A stretch of DNA of 64,000 nt from Epiperipatus broadwayi (taxonomy: Eukaryota > Onychophora > Udeonychophora > Euonychophora > Peripatidae), in assembly GCA_028023455.1 (NCBI GenBank), contig JAQFVV010012395.1, positions 3,842,001 through 3,906,000 of the forward strand, written 5' to 3'. Each line of letters starts with the position of its first letter. Position 1 is the first letter of the stretch. The position numbers and the translations under genes are program-made. This document shows positions 12,324 to 23,781 of the stretch, in pieces. The notes below the pieces were generated by a model, which saw only the letters and a program-made list of their open reading frames with translations, searched no databases and was not told the DNA's origin.

Positions 12324-12989
12324 AAACTATTGCAACGAAAGTTCTAGATTGGATTAGTGACAAATGGGCATTAGTTTAGGATTAGAATAACATGAGTTTC
12401 CAAATTCTTGTAAAATTATGGAATGAGATTTTTAAACAGATGGCAAAATCAAATAGTATGGAAAAAATATGTTGTTGCTTTACAATTAACATAAAGAGTT
12501 AAGGAGAAATAAAAATAATTTAAACTAAGATTATTAAAAAAAAAAGAAATGGATTTAAATAGAATGATTTGTATATTCATATTTTCACTTCTAGACCTTT
12601 AAAATTGACTTGTATAAATGCATTTGAGTTTGAAAATAAGATGGTCATTCTTATTTTCTCAAAGTCTCTATCTTATGGCTGGGGCTAGAATATTCTTGCA
12701 ATTTTAACATCGCTGTTTAACGGCGCTAGTGAGGAGGGATAATTACCTTCTATATAAATACATTTTAAACTCTTTAGTAATTATATAGCAAGTCTGTGTG
12801 ATGATCTCTCTTTTATTATTTTCTACACAATAGTGATTTTTCCAAAAAGATTTGATAATCTATTATTCCTCAGTCATATCCTACATATGATGATAAAACT
12901 AGACCGTAAGTAAAATAATCTTTAGATCATTATTTGCAATGCCCATTACAAACATGAGAATACTTTATTATTTTCTAAGAAAACATTAC

Positions 12990-13505
12990 TTTTCTACTAA
13001 ATACATTAGACTGATTAATTGTTATCTGTTATTGTGCTCTGTAAGCTATATGCCATTAATTATTTGAATAATAGGTGGCACTATTGTAAGGAGAGAGCTG
13101 ATTTAGACTGCAAGTTATGTAAAGAAGGCATAGAAAATATTAGGCATCTGTTAATTGAATGTAAATACCTGAAAACAGAAAGGGTACAAATAATGAAGTT
13201 GTGGAAGAATAAATATAAACAAAGTCATTATACAGAAAGTGGGCTCTTGATTTTTAAGCTGGGTTTGGGAAAAGTTAAGGGGGATCTAGATATAAAGGCT
13301 ATGAAGTTGACAAAGATTATGTTGTGGAAATGGGATGGAGCAAGATAGAGAAGGATATGGGAAAAATTTAGGGCAGGAAATGAAAAAGGAAGGTAAAGTG
13401 GCTAACAGGTTTCTTTGGGCATAATGGCTGAGAGATTCCTGACTCTGAAAAAGGAGAAGTCACAGTGCATTGCATCACTATACAGTTTTCAATTTCTTTT
13501 CTTGT
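12990..13505 (+). mobile_element. 3' end of a non-LTR retrotransposon, plus-strand copy
   Basis: The reading frame at 13019-13348 contains a Cys/His cluster of the form C-K-L-C...H-L-L-I-E-C, typical of the C-terminal zinc-binding segment of several LINE proteins. Downstream, 13395-13495 is the diverged reverse complement of 16625-16735 ('tggctgagagattcctga', 'aaaggagaagtcac', ending 'caatt'). The two are therefore copies of one LINE family in opposite orientation. Only the last part of ORF2 and the 3' UTR remain. The clade (I/Nimb/CR1-like) is not certain. Confidence 0.75.
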
Positions 13506-13805
13506 TAGTACAATATTATTTTGAAATATTCCAACTATGTCTAATCAAAATAAATATATGTATTTATACATTATAATACTGTGTGTATATATGTAAGTGC
13601 CAACAGCTAACTGATTATCATATGTAAATCACATCACACAGTTCTCAAGCTTAAATGAATCATTTTGGCTTGATTAACAGATTGGATATTCTATTGGTTT
13701 ATTTAAACAAGAAGACTGTATGATGTGATTTTTTTTTTAATATATACACTTTCTTTATATTAAATAATTGGATTTCTTAAAAAATATAATATACATATTT
13801 TACAT

Positions 13806-14720
13806 CATCATTTCAACCATTACCAATATACTGCAGGATCAAGGTCTCTCCAAGTTTAATCCACTTTCTCCAATCCCTAGCTTCTTTTCTTCATAACACA
13901 CTAGCTAACTTCCTTATTTCATTTATTCATCTCACATGTGGTCTCTTTTTAGTCTTTAAAAATCTCTTGGAATCCTGCTTAAGATTTTAACTATCCATCT
14001 ATTATCATCTATTCTAGCAAATCCAACTCAATTTCAGTTTCTTAATTCTTTCAATTATATCAGTAATACCCATTTATTCTCTGATCCATACATCACATTT
14101 GCAATTTGTCTTTGTTATTCCTAACTTACATCTCTCCATATTGTATTGAATGGTCCACAGTATCTGAACTACTTTTCAATTAAATGTCCAAGTCTTAGAT
14201 CTGTAAATAAGAATTAGTAAAACTATTAAAAACTTATTTTTTCAAATACATAGACATACTGCCCTTTAATATCAAACTATTATTACCAAAAGCACCTCAT
14301 CCCAATGATTAATGCCATCCACTATGTTTCCACCTATATTAGTAATCTGATCAAAATATTGGAAAATAGTTAACTTTCTCTAATTCATGTTTATCAATCT
14401 GATATTTTCTTCTTTTGAGAAAATCCATTAAACATTACTTTGGTCTTTTTAGCATTTCGTACTTTCATCTGATATTCTTGCAATATTTCCAGAAGCTCTG
14501 AAGAGTTATTTACAAAACACCACATCATCTTCAAAATTTAATGACTTAAATAATCTCCATTTATTTTTATTCCCTTAGCTTCCCATTTTAATCTATAAAA
14601 TACTTCTTATAAAACTGCTGTAAAAAATTTTGGGTATGGAGCCATGCTATTGTATACCCTCCCTAATGTTCCATTTCTTAGCATCACCACTTAATCTAAT
14701 CATTGCTGTTACATTTTGAT
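13806..14720 (-). mobile_element. Second RTE-like LINE fragment, more decayed
   Basis: It follows the copy at 2915-4240 almost word for word in layout: 'ctgcaggatcaaggtctctc' near the 3' end (13833), 'cttggaatcctg', then 'ctctccatattg' and 'aatgtccaagtcttagatc', up to 'tcttgcaatatttccagaa' and the palm region near 14700. Many indels and stops break every frame. Between about 14505 and 14540 the minus strand still encodes an F-x-D-D-V-V block, the catalytic box missing from the 3.6-kb copy. Non-functional. Confidence 0.8.
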
Positions 14721-14944
14721 ATTTATCTACTTCAATCTAACTTTAAAGAGCATAATAATAAAAATTAAAAAACATCAATTTAGAAAGGATGTTTTTAAAC
14801 AAACAAAAAAGGATTTGAGTATACATATTTGCATTAAAGATTCACAACTCAGTCTTACATGTATATACATCAAAAACTTTAATGACTTCTTCATCATCAT
14901 TATGACATATACATTATGCATATAAAATACACATCTAATCTTAC

Positions 14945-15080
14945 CTTCTCCTAAAAAATTATCTAAATTTTTACAGGTAAACTCTCTTAGAAGTCCATCA
15001 TTATGCACCTTCTTTATTTCTAATAACTCTGCAGCTTCCAATAGCCGTTGAATTGTAGCACCAACATGAAGGATAGTTTC
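14945..15080 (-). CDS. Candidate host exon (weakly BTB/BACK-like), internal
   Basis: On the minus strand a 136-nt open segment begins after an acceptor (TTTGATAG, 15083-15081) and ends at a strong donor (G|GTAAGATT). It reads in frame from the first base (E-T-I-L-H-V-G...) and ends one base into a codon. Its peptide includes the helix 'LLEAAELLEIKKVHNDGLL' followed by 'REFTCKNLDNFL', which resembles the end of a BTB domain running into the BACK domain of kelch-like proteins. It is phase-compatible with the exon at 16314-16500 upstream on the same strand. The family link is my inference from motif shape. It could be another helical protein. Confidence 0.5.
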
Positions 15081-15342
15081 CTATCAAATGAAATAAAGTT
15101 ATATAAAAACCATATCACTTACAAAATGCCTTTAATCTTTAATCAAGATAAGAATATGATTAAAAATAACTATTTTTAATGATAATATGTATATTCTTTT
15201 ATGAAAAATATATGTATTAAAAAAACAACCAATTTAGGTAAAAATAATATTAATAAAATAACGTATTTCTTAAACAGTATTCAAATTAGGTCAATTTCTC
15301 TTTATATGGATGCCCCAATCTTTTATTTACAATAATATAGAA

Positions 15343-15528
15343 CAGCAGTTCTCAACCTGTGGGTCGCGACCCCTTAGAGGATCGAACAACTCTTTCACAG
15401 GGACCGCCTAACCATTGAAAAACACAGATTTTTGATTTATAACAGTAGCAAAATTACAGGTTGGGGGTCACCACAACACAAGGAACTGTATTAAAGAGTC
15501 ACGGCATTATGAAGGTTGAGAGCCACTG
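15343..15528 (+). mobile_element. SPIN-like hAT MITE, 186 bp, perfect 8-bp target duplication
   Basis: It starts 'cagcagttctcaacctgtgg' and ends 'aaggttgagagccactg', giving 16-17-bp terminal inverted repeats. It is flanked by the 8-bp direct repeat 'atatagaa' at 15335-15342 and 15529-15536, the size hAT transposases make. Internal words such as 'gggtcgcgacccctt', 'aacagtagcaaaattacag' and 'gggggtcaccacaaca' match what I recall of the SPIN/OposCharlie group of hAT elements, known for horizontal transfer among vertebrates, a triatomine bug and a pond snail. The element is non-autonomous, with no transposase. It lies between the two candidate host exons, in what would be their intron. Confidence 0.9.
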
Positions 15529-16313
15529 ATATAGAACAACTAAAATTGTGGTGCAAGAAAAAAATTTTTTTTGCTTTTTAGTCCATTGGTCATCAAATGA
15601 AATAAAAGCATTTTTAAATAAATATTTTTTACATTATTTTTTTTTTTGTAATATTTAGGTATTTTGTACCTCAACAGTCAGATCTTTATATCACCATTTC
15701 TCAAAATCATTTATCATAAACAGGCAAACTATCCATATTCAAATTTAAAAACTGAGAATCTAAAAAATGTTACATTTCCAGTATTTGAAATTAAATTTAT
15801 GGCCCATTGACACTGTTAGACTGGATAAAGCTGAAATATTAAACATTATCTATACTGAACATGTGTATAAAATTTAAAGAAAATCCATTAGGTAGAAATA
15901 GCTTTAAAATTACATTTATTATTACTATTAAGACAGTAGTTTAATAATAAGTTTTACATAAACAATACACAGATAAATTCAGATTTCTTCCTTCATTTCT
16001 TTTTCTTTCTCCTTTAATTAACTGTAAATGATTAAAACTTTTCCTCAAATTAAATGAAAGCATTAAAAAATATACCATTTATTGTGCATGACTCAAAACT
16101 TACCAAACCAATACAGCCGAACAACCCTGAAATATTGCACTATTAGAATTCATTGCCATTGAAACGTATAAAATTTGAAAAAATTTGTTATCTAAAAGTA
16201 GGTTAAAATTGTTTGCAAGATTTGACCCATACAAACAGAAGTTTTAAATTAGATCATTTACAAATAATGTGATATTTCTTAAATAATATCAAGTTACATT
16301 TAATTACTCTTAC

Positions 16314-16500
16314 TTTGGTAGACTCATTTTTCACAACCGCATTGACAATTAGTTCTGCACCTCCTGTTAGCTTCGGGAGTTGAATTTTTGCTATAAGCCA
16401 ATCTGATGTGATTGCTTGGATTTCAGGTGCAAGTTCAATGATGCACAAAGTTTCAAAATCTGAGGAAACTTCGTTTTTATTTTCTGCCATTACTCCATAC
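16314..16500 (-). CDS. Candidate host exon with strong splice signals
   Basis: On the minus strand a 187-nt open segment follows a polypyrimidine run and TAG acceptor (16503-16501) and ends at AAA|GTAAGAG. The last codon is complete, so it joins in phase to the exon at 14945-15080. An ATG in good context (GTAATGG) starts 'MAENKNEVSSDFETL', so this could instead be a first coding exon with a short 5' leader. The stretch 'DFETLCIIELAPEIQAITSD' and the later 'ELIVNAVVKNES' resemble a BACK-domain helix pair (F-x-x-L...I-x-S-D...E-x-V-x-x-A-V), but in kelch proteins that would come after, not before, the other exon. The product is unknown. The exon itself is moderately supported. Confidence 0.5.
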
Positions 16501-16624
16501 CTAAAAAAAAAAAAAAACCATCTATTAAATATTAACACAATACTGACAAAAAAAGATCTGACACACATAAAAACTTATTAATCTGACTGGAAAGTATATA
16601 ACAAAATAATCAACATAGTTCTCC

Positions 16625-18240
16625 AGCTTTAATTGGAATGTGATGTGATAAACTATGGCTTCTCTTTTATCAAAATCAGGAGTCTCTCAGCCACTATGCC
16701 CAGAGAAACCTGTTAACCACCTTACCTTCTATTTACATTACTCACACTAAGTTTTTTTTCCACATTCTTCTCTATTCTGCTCCATCCCATTTTTACATTA
16801 TCTTTATTCACTTTATGGCATTTATATATAGATCACCCTTATTTTTTTCCAAACCCAGCATAAAAACCAAAAATCCACTTTCTATATAATTACTTTGTTT
16901 ATATTTATTTTCTCATCGCTTTGTTATTTGTACCCTTTCTGCTTGAAGCATTTACATACAATTAGCAGAAGCCTAATATTTTGCTTGCCTTCCTTACATA
17001 ACTTGCAGACTAAATCACCCACATTTCTCCATTTATGCATATAGTCTCTTGTTGCTAACGATCCTGTTAAAGCCTTAAACAGTACACTACTTTCTTTGCT
17101 ATTATCATAAATTAACTTGCACCCAATATTCTGTTTATTTCTATATATATTTAAACTCTTTTTACTCTTCATACTAATTCTCCATGTCTTCAAATCCCTA
17201 TTTTTTATTAATGCATCTAAACTTCTATCTCATCCTTTGCCACTTTAACATTCAACAATCCTCCTAACACAATCATCCCACCTTTTGTACAAGTATATTG
17301 ACATAAAGTCTTTATCCAAATCTTTTGAATATACTACCTTTCTAACCCATCTTGTTACCTATCCTTTACTCATAATTAAATTAAACACTATTTTGACTAT
17401 TCTTTTACTATTCATAAATTGCAATGTACTGAACATTTTTATTTTAATTTTTGCAACTCTCATATAAAAACTTGACCATCCCATTTTTCCTTGAATTGCC
17501 TCCTTTGTCAACCAAACATCTGCATCTAATGTACTTTTTCTAAGTAATCTAACACCTCTTTACCAACACATAACACATTGCTAGCATAAGTTAATCCTGC
17601 TACTGCCACTATGTTCCATACAGTTCTTGCTACATCATATTTATTATATGAAAACACTGTTAATTTCTTTATCAGTCTCTTTCTTTTCTTTGTTTCATTT
17701 ATCGATTTTTTCTCTCATTCATTCAAGCAATTTCTCTGATTACTTAAGACAATTCCCATATAGATTCACCACATTTATCTTTATATCCCCCAACAAAAAT
17801 TATTTCTCTTTCCCTAGTATTTATCATTACTTTTGATTTTTCTCCACTAAATTTAATCTCTATCTCTTTACCCTTCTTGTGCATGCCTTCAGCATAATTT
17901 CCATATCTTCCCTACTTCCTGTGCACAAGAAGATATCACAGCAAATAAAAGACCTGATAATGAATACACTCCCTTACCAACTATTAATGGTATATCTATC
18001 CTTCTTCCTAGTCTTTCTATTGCTCTCTCCATATCTCTCAAATATAACAAAAACAAAATGGGTGACTTAAGACATCCTTGCCATAGTGCCATCCCATTTT
18101 TAACTCTAAATGATTCTATATTTACTAATTGATATGTATGGTAATTATTTTCATACAATCTCTCATATACTCTGCAATAGAAAGTGCTGTCCTCTAGTCC
18201 TACTTTAAACCTAATTTAGGCAAGCATTGTATAATTAATG
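16625..18240 (-). mobile_element. Non-LTR retrotransposon, 5'-truncated, minus strand
   Basis: The 5'-most part (18240-17889) encodes a reverse-transcriptase palm piece with 'QGCLKSPILFLLYLRDMERA' and 'GLLFA'. The 3' part (17193-16924) carries the C-K-L-C...L-L-I-V-C zinc-type segment. The last 110 bp matches the 3' end of the plus-strand copy at 13395-13495. Between them all frames are broken. Two short plus-strand ORFs over this region (17627-17836, 17879-18070) are shadows. The LINE clade is not certain. Confidence 0.8.
17889..18158 (-). pseudogene. Reverse transcriptase palm fragment, catalytic Asp pair lost
   Basis: The 89-codon stretch shows the 'ALWQGCLKSPILFLLYL' block (family R-Q-G-C-x-x-S-P) and 'GLLFA'. 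The next residues, where a LINE has F-A-D-D, are V-I-S-S-C, so the two catalytic aspartates are gone, apparently through a small in-frame deletion. 'AQEVGKIWKLC' follows as expected for the downstream helix. The conserved R of RQG is W here. This is a dead relic. Confidence 0.75.
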
Positions 18241-20690
18241 AACTGAAAAATATAACAAGTTTAAATGCGCACACACACAACTACAGTCAGCTATGCTCAA
18301 ACAGGAAATATCTAAACATGATAATTTTTTTCTTTACTTGCATAATTATTTCTCAACAGGCTGTAATCAGATTTCTTTGAACAGAAGATCCTAAATTCAT
18401 TCCATTACCCAGATGGAAGATAATTAAGCAATATATTTTATATTTAACAATAAACTTTATAGCAGCATAAAATTAATTAAAATTTGCAGAAAAAGTAATG
18501 ATAATACGAAATTGGAGTTTGAAAATGGCCAAATTCTTCTCTAATAAAATCAAGAAGTTAGTAGATTGAGACAAACACAAAGCTATGTTGATAAATGAGC
18601 TTCTTTTACATGTAATGACTGGAAAAAATATTCGCTTTTCAAATTTTTCTTAAATAAAGTAATCGAATGGTCTCAGGAAGTGATGTGACATTCAAACACT
18701 GGAAGAAACTGAATAAGCTCTGATTCAGAAACCTTTAATTCTAACCTATCATTCTAACATTGTACTAAATCGAATTTAACGAAGTAGTAGAATGACAATT
18801 TGAGAGCATCGAAATTCAACCTTACACTTTTGGTGCTCAAACATCACATTACGTCTATTATTATTTTTAATTTATTTTCATATTTAATTCTCAACATATT
18901 TGTATTTCACAAAGCATTGTTTTCTGTTTTTTTTTTTTTTAGAGAAACAACATGTTTAAGCAATGACAGATTAAAATGAATTATATATTTTAAAAAAATT
19001 AAATAAATGACATTTAAAAGTAGTGAAAATATATATATTATTCAAATTATATACTACCATATAATATTTTTTCAAATTGTATTCAAATTTTTCTGTTTGA
19101 ATCAATATGAATTTCTGTGAAAACTTTTATTATCTATATAGAGAATATAAACTTTGGACAGAGAAAAATTCAGATATTAACATAAGTCTGAAATATCTAA
19201 CTAGGATTCTACACCAAATAAAAAAAAACATCAGTGACAATTTTCTACTGCTTATCCCCCCCCCTCAGCACAATTCATTTTGGCATATCAACATTAAAAT
19301 ATTAAAACAGAACACATCAACAGATTGCAAATCACTGATACATTGTTTTTACATGTAAATAATTCGTAAGAGTGAATGAAATCCATTTAGATAAAAATAG
19401 ACATGAGAGTTTGATTGCCTTCTATTTAATGTCCATTATCAATCTGCATCCTTCGATGCAATGGAAGAGTATTCTGGAGTTCAAAGTCCAGAGGTCATAG
19501 CCCAGTTCTTATTAACCAATAAACAGTAAATGATTCAATTATTATTATATCCATTAGTTAAATTATGGTTTATAGAATTGAATGTTTATAAACTATGGCC
19601 ACAAATGACTAATATATAATGGAATAAAATATTAGGATGTGAGGACATTGATTACACCAATTGCAGAGATAAATTATAGAGTGAAAAACTAATTACATTT
19701 AACTTTTTGAAATATTAAAGATGTTGAATTAGATAAAGTAGTAATATATTTACATACAGTAAGTCCATGATTTAGGCTTTAATATTGAAGTATAAAATAA
19801 CTTGTGATATAGGAAATTGTACATATATATATAAAGCATGTCTGATAAGATCAGATTGGATTAAGGTTGGCCTTCATAAAAAATACTATTTATACAGTGA
19901 AAAAAATTAGAAAATAAAATTATTAAAACTAAAGATAGAAAGATATAGAATATTTAAATCAAATATCTTGAATTGAAGAGGAGAGTATTCATTTATTTAA
20001 CACTCTCAAAAAAGGCGCATGCTCAATTAGCTTGAAAGGTGATATTGGAATGAAATAAAAACAATTGTAAATTGCTATAACATCTTTGGATAACAAAAAA
20101 AAAAGTAGGGATATAATAATATTTAAAGAAAAAGATAGAAAGAAGGGTAAAAAAAATCAAAGATATTGTTTAAAAAATCAATGACCAAATATAGAATAGA
20201 GAAAATAATCACACTAAAGTGATAGTGTGAATATACCAAATCTTATAACAGGAATAATGCAGTTTAAATTAAATCAGAAACATTTATAGCTTTGGATTAA
20301 ACTTTAAGGAATAAAAAAGATATGCATTGGATAGGTGTTGAAAGCATACTGAAAGAAATGGGCTGATCAGCAATTCACAGACATATTAAATAATCAAATT
20401 CTAATAAATAAGTAATAAAAAAACATGTGAGTTGTCACTCAAGGAGTTATATGACATTCAAATGCTGGAAAGGGCAAAGTACCCTCCAGATTTCAAGGCT
20501 ATTATCACTTTATCACTTCACTAAACTATGCAGAATGCAAACAAATAATGAACTTAACAAAATAATTTTGTAACTATTTTTCCAATTACTAACATGACTA
20601 TATGAACAATTTATATAATGTATTACCGAAAGTATTAAATAAATGAATATAAAAATAAAAACATTGCCAAAAAAACTATCCTGAATAGTT
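18241..20690. other. AT-rich noncoding DNA
   Basis: No gene is supported. The 83-codon ORF at 19107-19358 lacks any family motif. A dispersed copy of the tandem-array unit lies at about 19446-19516. A word shared by 18690-18712 and 20447-20475 ('tgacattcaaa...ctggaa') hints at another old dispersed repeat that I cannot delimit. Confidence 0.4.
19446..19516 (+). repeat. Dispersed single copy of the tRNA-like unit found in the tandem array
   Basis: The order 'gcaatgg', 'gtattctggagtt', 'aaagtcc', 'gaggtcatagcccagttct' parallels the array unit at 20.7-21.6 kb ('gcaatggtgtaatgg', 'ggctctggagtgataagtcc', 'cggatcgattccagttct'). This part looks like a worn tRNA half with B-box-like 'ggatcgattcc' in the array copy. 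A lone copy outside the array suggests the array grew from a SINE-like dispersed repeat. Confidence 0.5.
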
Positions 20691-20699
20691 TACTGCAGT

Positions 20700-21560
20700 A
20701 GTAGGTGTCAGATTCTAGAACTTAAGGTCCTCATATCAATTCCAGGTCTGGTACTTCCAGTAGTCATAAAACCATGAATATATTATGGGAAATAATGTCT
20801 CTTCATAATTTAGTGCAATGGTTAAGTGGCAGGCTCTGGAGTATTAAGTCCTCAGATCAAGTCCAGTTCTGGTACTTCCAGTACTCATAAAACCATGAAT
20901 GTATTATGGGAAATAATGTCCCTTCATAGTTTAGTGCAATGGTATAAAATGGCAGGCTCTGAAGTGTTAAATCCTCAGATCAATTCCAGTTCTGGTACTT
21001 CCAGTACTCAAACTTATAAATTCCCAAACAATAAAACCATGAATGTATTATGGAAAATAATGTCCCTTCATAGTTTAAGGCAATGGTGTAATGGCAGGCT
21101 CTGGAGTGATAAGTCCTCGGATCGATTCCAGTTCTGGTACTTCCAGTACTCAAACTTATAAATTCCCAAACAATAAAACCATGAATGTATTATGGAAAAT
21201 AATGTCCCTTCATAGTTTAAGGCAATGGTGTAATGGCAGGCTCTGGAGTGATAAGTCCTCGGATCAATTCCAGTTCTGGTACTTCCAGTACTCAAACTTA
21301 TAAATTCCCAAACAATAAAACCATGAATGTATTATGGAAAATAATGTCCCTTCATAGTTTAAGGCAATGGTGTGGCAGGCTCTGGAGTGATAAGTCCTCG
21401 GATTGATTCCAGTACTCAAACTTATAAATTCCCAAACAATAAAACCATGAATGTATTATGGAAAATAATGTTCCTTCATAGTTTAAGGCAATGGTGTAAT
21501 GGCAGGCTCTGGAGTGATAAATCCTCAGATTGATTCCAGTTCTCACACTTCCAGCATTAG
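20700..21560 (+). repeat. Tandem array, about six copies, unit about 121-144 bp
   Basis: The word 'ataaaaccatgaat' recurs at 20766, 20887, 21031, 21173, 21315 and 21439, giving steps of 121, 144, 142, 142 and 124 bp. Each unit holds 'aatgtcccttcatagttta', a tRNA-like piece ('gcaatggtgtaatggcagg', 'agtgataagtcctcggatc', 'gattccagttct') and, in the longer units, an extra 'caaacttataaattcccaaa'. The middle units are nearly identical, and the outer ones are shorter and more diverged. Several short ORFs on both strands here only reflect the repeat and are not genes. Confidence 0.9.
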
Positions 21561-22290
21561 AACTTCTTATAAACTATCGAGAAATAAAGCCATTTGATTA
21601 CTTATCTATTTATCACAAAAAAATGAATGTAAAAACAAAAATAATATTAAAGCTATAAAAAAAGGTTGAGACAATCAAACAAGAAGACACTGGAACTAGC
21701 TTGATCGTCATAATAGTCCTCCTTTGCTTGCCCCATCCTTAACATAATTTCTAAATATTAAAAGCTGCATAAATTAAAACATCACTAAAAATATATAATA
21801 AAAACAGAAAATGAAATAGTATATAAAAAGAATGAAGAACGATTTATATTTATCCCAAAAAGATGACCATGAAATGATAAATATAGAAAGATAAGATTTT
21901 AATTTATGAGAAAATCATGAATGCTTTATTATTAGGAAATATATATATATATGCCTTTAAATGGATGAAAAATTCAAAGTGACATAATAGAAAAACTAAA
22001 AAAAATTTTTTTAATAATGGAACAGAAACATATGTGTAAAATGATTCACACATACTTGTGGCTAACACTTAAGTGACGTCACACAGGAATTGCATTAAGT
22101 AAACATAGTGATCATGTGATACTTGACTATTTCAATACCGTTTTTTATATATATAAAATGCGTATACTATTTTGGCCAATCTATGGATTAATTTATTTCT
22201 CCTATTCTCCTAAAATATGAACCATCAAAACTACAACTGTGAAAGCACAGAATAATCCCAAATCTTTATATGTAATTAAAATCCCATACC
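21561..22290. other. AT-rich noncoding DNA
   Basis: No gene or recognisable element, apart from (TA)n tracts near 21940 and 22147. A short 'agtgatcatgtgat' near 22108 resembles the foldback leader, but the surrounding sequence does not follow the family. Confidence 0.5.
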
Positions 22291-22292
22291 CC

Positions 22293-22398
22293 TTTTTTTT
22301 TTTCTCATGCGTCATAGCATCAGCCGGGAAGCGAACCCGCTAACCCGGGACAACTGCTTGTAAAGCAGCTGTCGCTGACCTCTCGACCACCAACCCCT
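22293..22398 (-). repeat. tRNA-derived short SINE, minus strand
   Basis: On the minus strand it has A-box-like 'tggtggtcgagagg', an anticodon-arm-like 'gctgctttacaagcagt' and B-box-like 'gggttcgcttccc', then the tail 'gatgctatgacgcatgag' and an A run. The first and last seven bases do not pair as an acceptor stem, so this is not a working tRNA gene. The tail sequence is shared with the two copies at 58.3-58.6 kb, which shows that it belongs to a family. Flanking 'cccct' words could be a worn target duplication. Confidence 0.8.
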
Positions 22399-23122
22399 AT
22401 TTCTCCAATAGTTTCTACAGATAGCATCTCTTTTTATCAATCTTTGTATTCTAATTTTTCTTTTATATTTTATGTTTACGTTGAATTAATAGTAGATATA
22501 AAACAGCAAGAAATATTTCTTCACTCTCACCATGTTGATTTCTTTTAACTAATTTGTCTATACTGATTAGAGTTAATCCAAAGTATGAAAATAAAATTCA
22601 AAAATAACTCATTTTGACATCTGTTGCTTGTAATTTTCATACCATTATCAAATTTAAGAACAAACAACAAGCACTGATGCATTTTATTTAAATGTTTAAC
22701 TTAGTTCAGCTAATAATAAATTCAAAAATATAAAAATGAATTCATTGATTGAATTTAATATTCCCTGAATATATGTGACTACTTGTGTGAACATATACTT
22801 TTTCCAATTAATCGATCATCATCAAAAGTTTTTGGCCTATGACAGATTCCATATATCTTTTCACCAATTCACATTTAGAATCATCAAGACTGTGATTAAT
22901 ATTTATTTCTCCATTCTAGATAAATAAAGACATTAGTGACTAATTGAACAGATTTGTGATACAGTCATGTATTATGATTCATATCAAAAGATCAAGTACT
23001 ACTCACTGATTTACTGTCTACAATTAAAGTAGAGAAAAGTTAGCACTACTTTTTACTATTTCTCTCTTCTTTAATTAAGCAGTGTTGTTACAGTTACATG
23101 TTATACCTCTCAAAGTCATGAT
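22399..23122. other. AT-rich noncoding DNA
   Basis: I see no gene, RNA or repeat that can be supported in this stretch. Confidence 0.5.
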
Positions 23123-23138
23123 AAACTAGAAACATGGT

Positions 23139-23781
23139 GTCAGTGAAACAAATGCTCAGAAATTCAAGATACTGGTGGATAGGACCAAAGCTGGTTGATT
23201 TTATAATTAAGTTTAACTTGTCCTCTTTGCCCACCAGTCACTTTTTGGTGATGCAAAGAGGATTTCATCAAATAAGCCCCATGCGTAAACTTTGTAATAT
23301 GCATGAAGAAACACTGGAACACATCTTCTATGCTTGCTCATACTTGAGTTACACTAAAAACAAAATTATCGCAAGCATTTCCTCTGGCTGTGGCAATGTC
23401 CTGTCAATTGATTGAGCAATTACAGAAGGAAACTATGCAACTATCAGGCTAGCATCGTGCCTACTACATGCCTTATGCATCACCAGGTGCCAACATATCT
23501 TCAGACAAGGACATAGTGATCCTTGGAGAACTTTTAAAAAAATACTAATAAACATGAAGAACAGAGATCGCCTCTTTGTGCCAGAGCATCTCTTTGTAGA
23601 CACATGGGCACAGATTACCATATCTGACAATGAGACGGCATCTCAGACTACTGCATTAAATATTATGATGACAATGCCACACAGATTGGTTGCAAAGTTT
23701 TGAACTTCTATATGAAACTATTGTAATTAGCAAATGTAGCTACCTGACACTGTAAATTTTTTCTTAAATAAAAAAAAAAAA
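23139..23781 (+). mobile_element. 5'-truncated LINE 3' end with poly(A) and 16-bp target duplication
   Basis: A 93-codon frame (23134-23415) contains a Cys/His cluster, C-N-M-H-E-E-T-L-E-H-I-F-Y-A-C, as in the zinc segment of R2/NeSL/CR1-type LINE proteins. The sequence ends in an A run (about 23766-23781). The words 'aaactagaaacatggt' (23123-23138) and 'aaactaggaacatggt' (23782-23797) flank it with one mismatch, as expected of target-primed insertion. The short second half (23433-23700) is broken in frame. The clade is not decided. Confidence 0.75.

Noticed and set aside
20766-21439. CRISPR-like array
   Set aside because: Repeats are 121-144 bp with no spacer structure, and the setting is eukaryotic. 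It is a minisatellite-type tandem array.
20826-21546. Several ORFs of 64-111 codons on both strands with repeated peptide words
   Set aside because: They arise from the tandem array and show no start, domain or codon signal independent of the repeat.
22311-22398. A functional tRNA gene
   Set aside because: Anticodon-arm and T-arm-like parts are present, but the acceptor stem does not pair. The sequence continues into a tail shared with two other dispersed copies, so it is a tRNA-derived SINE.
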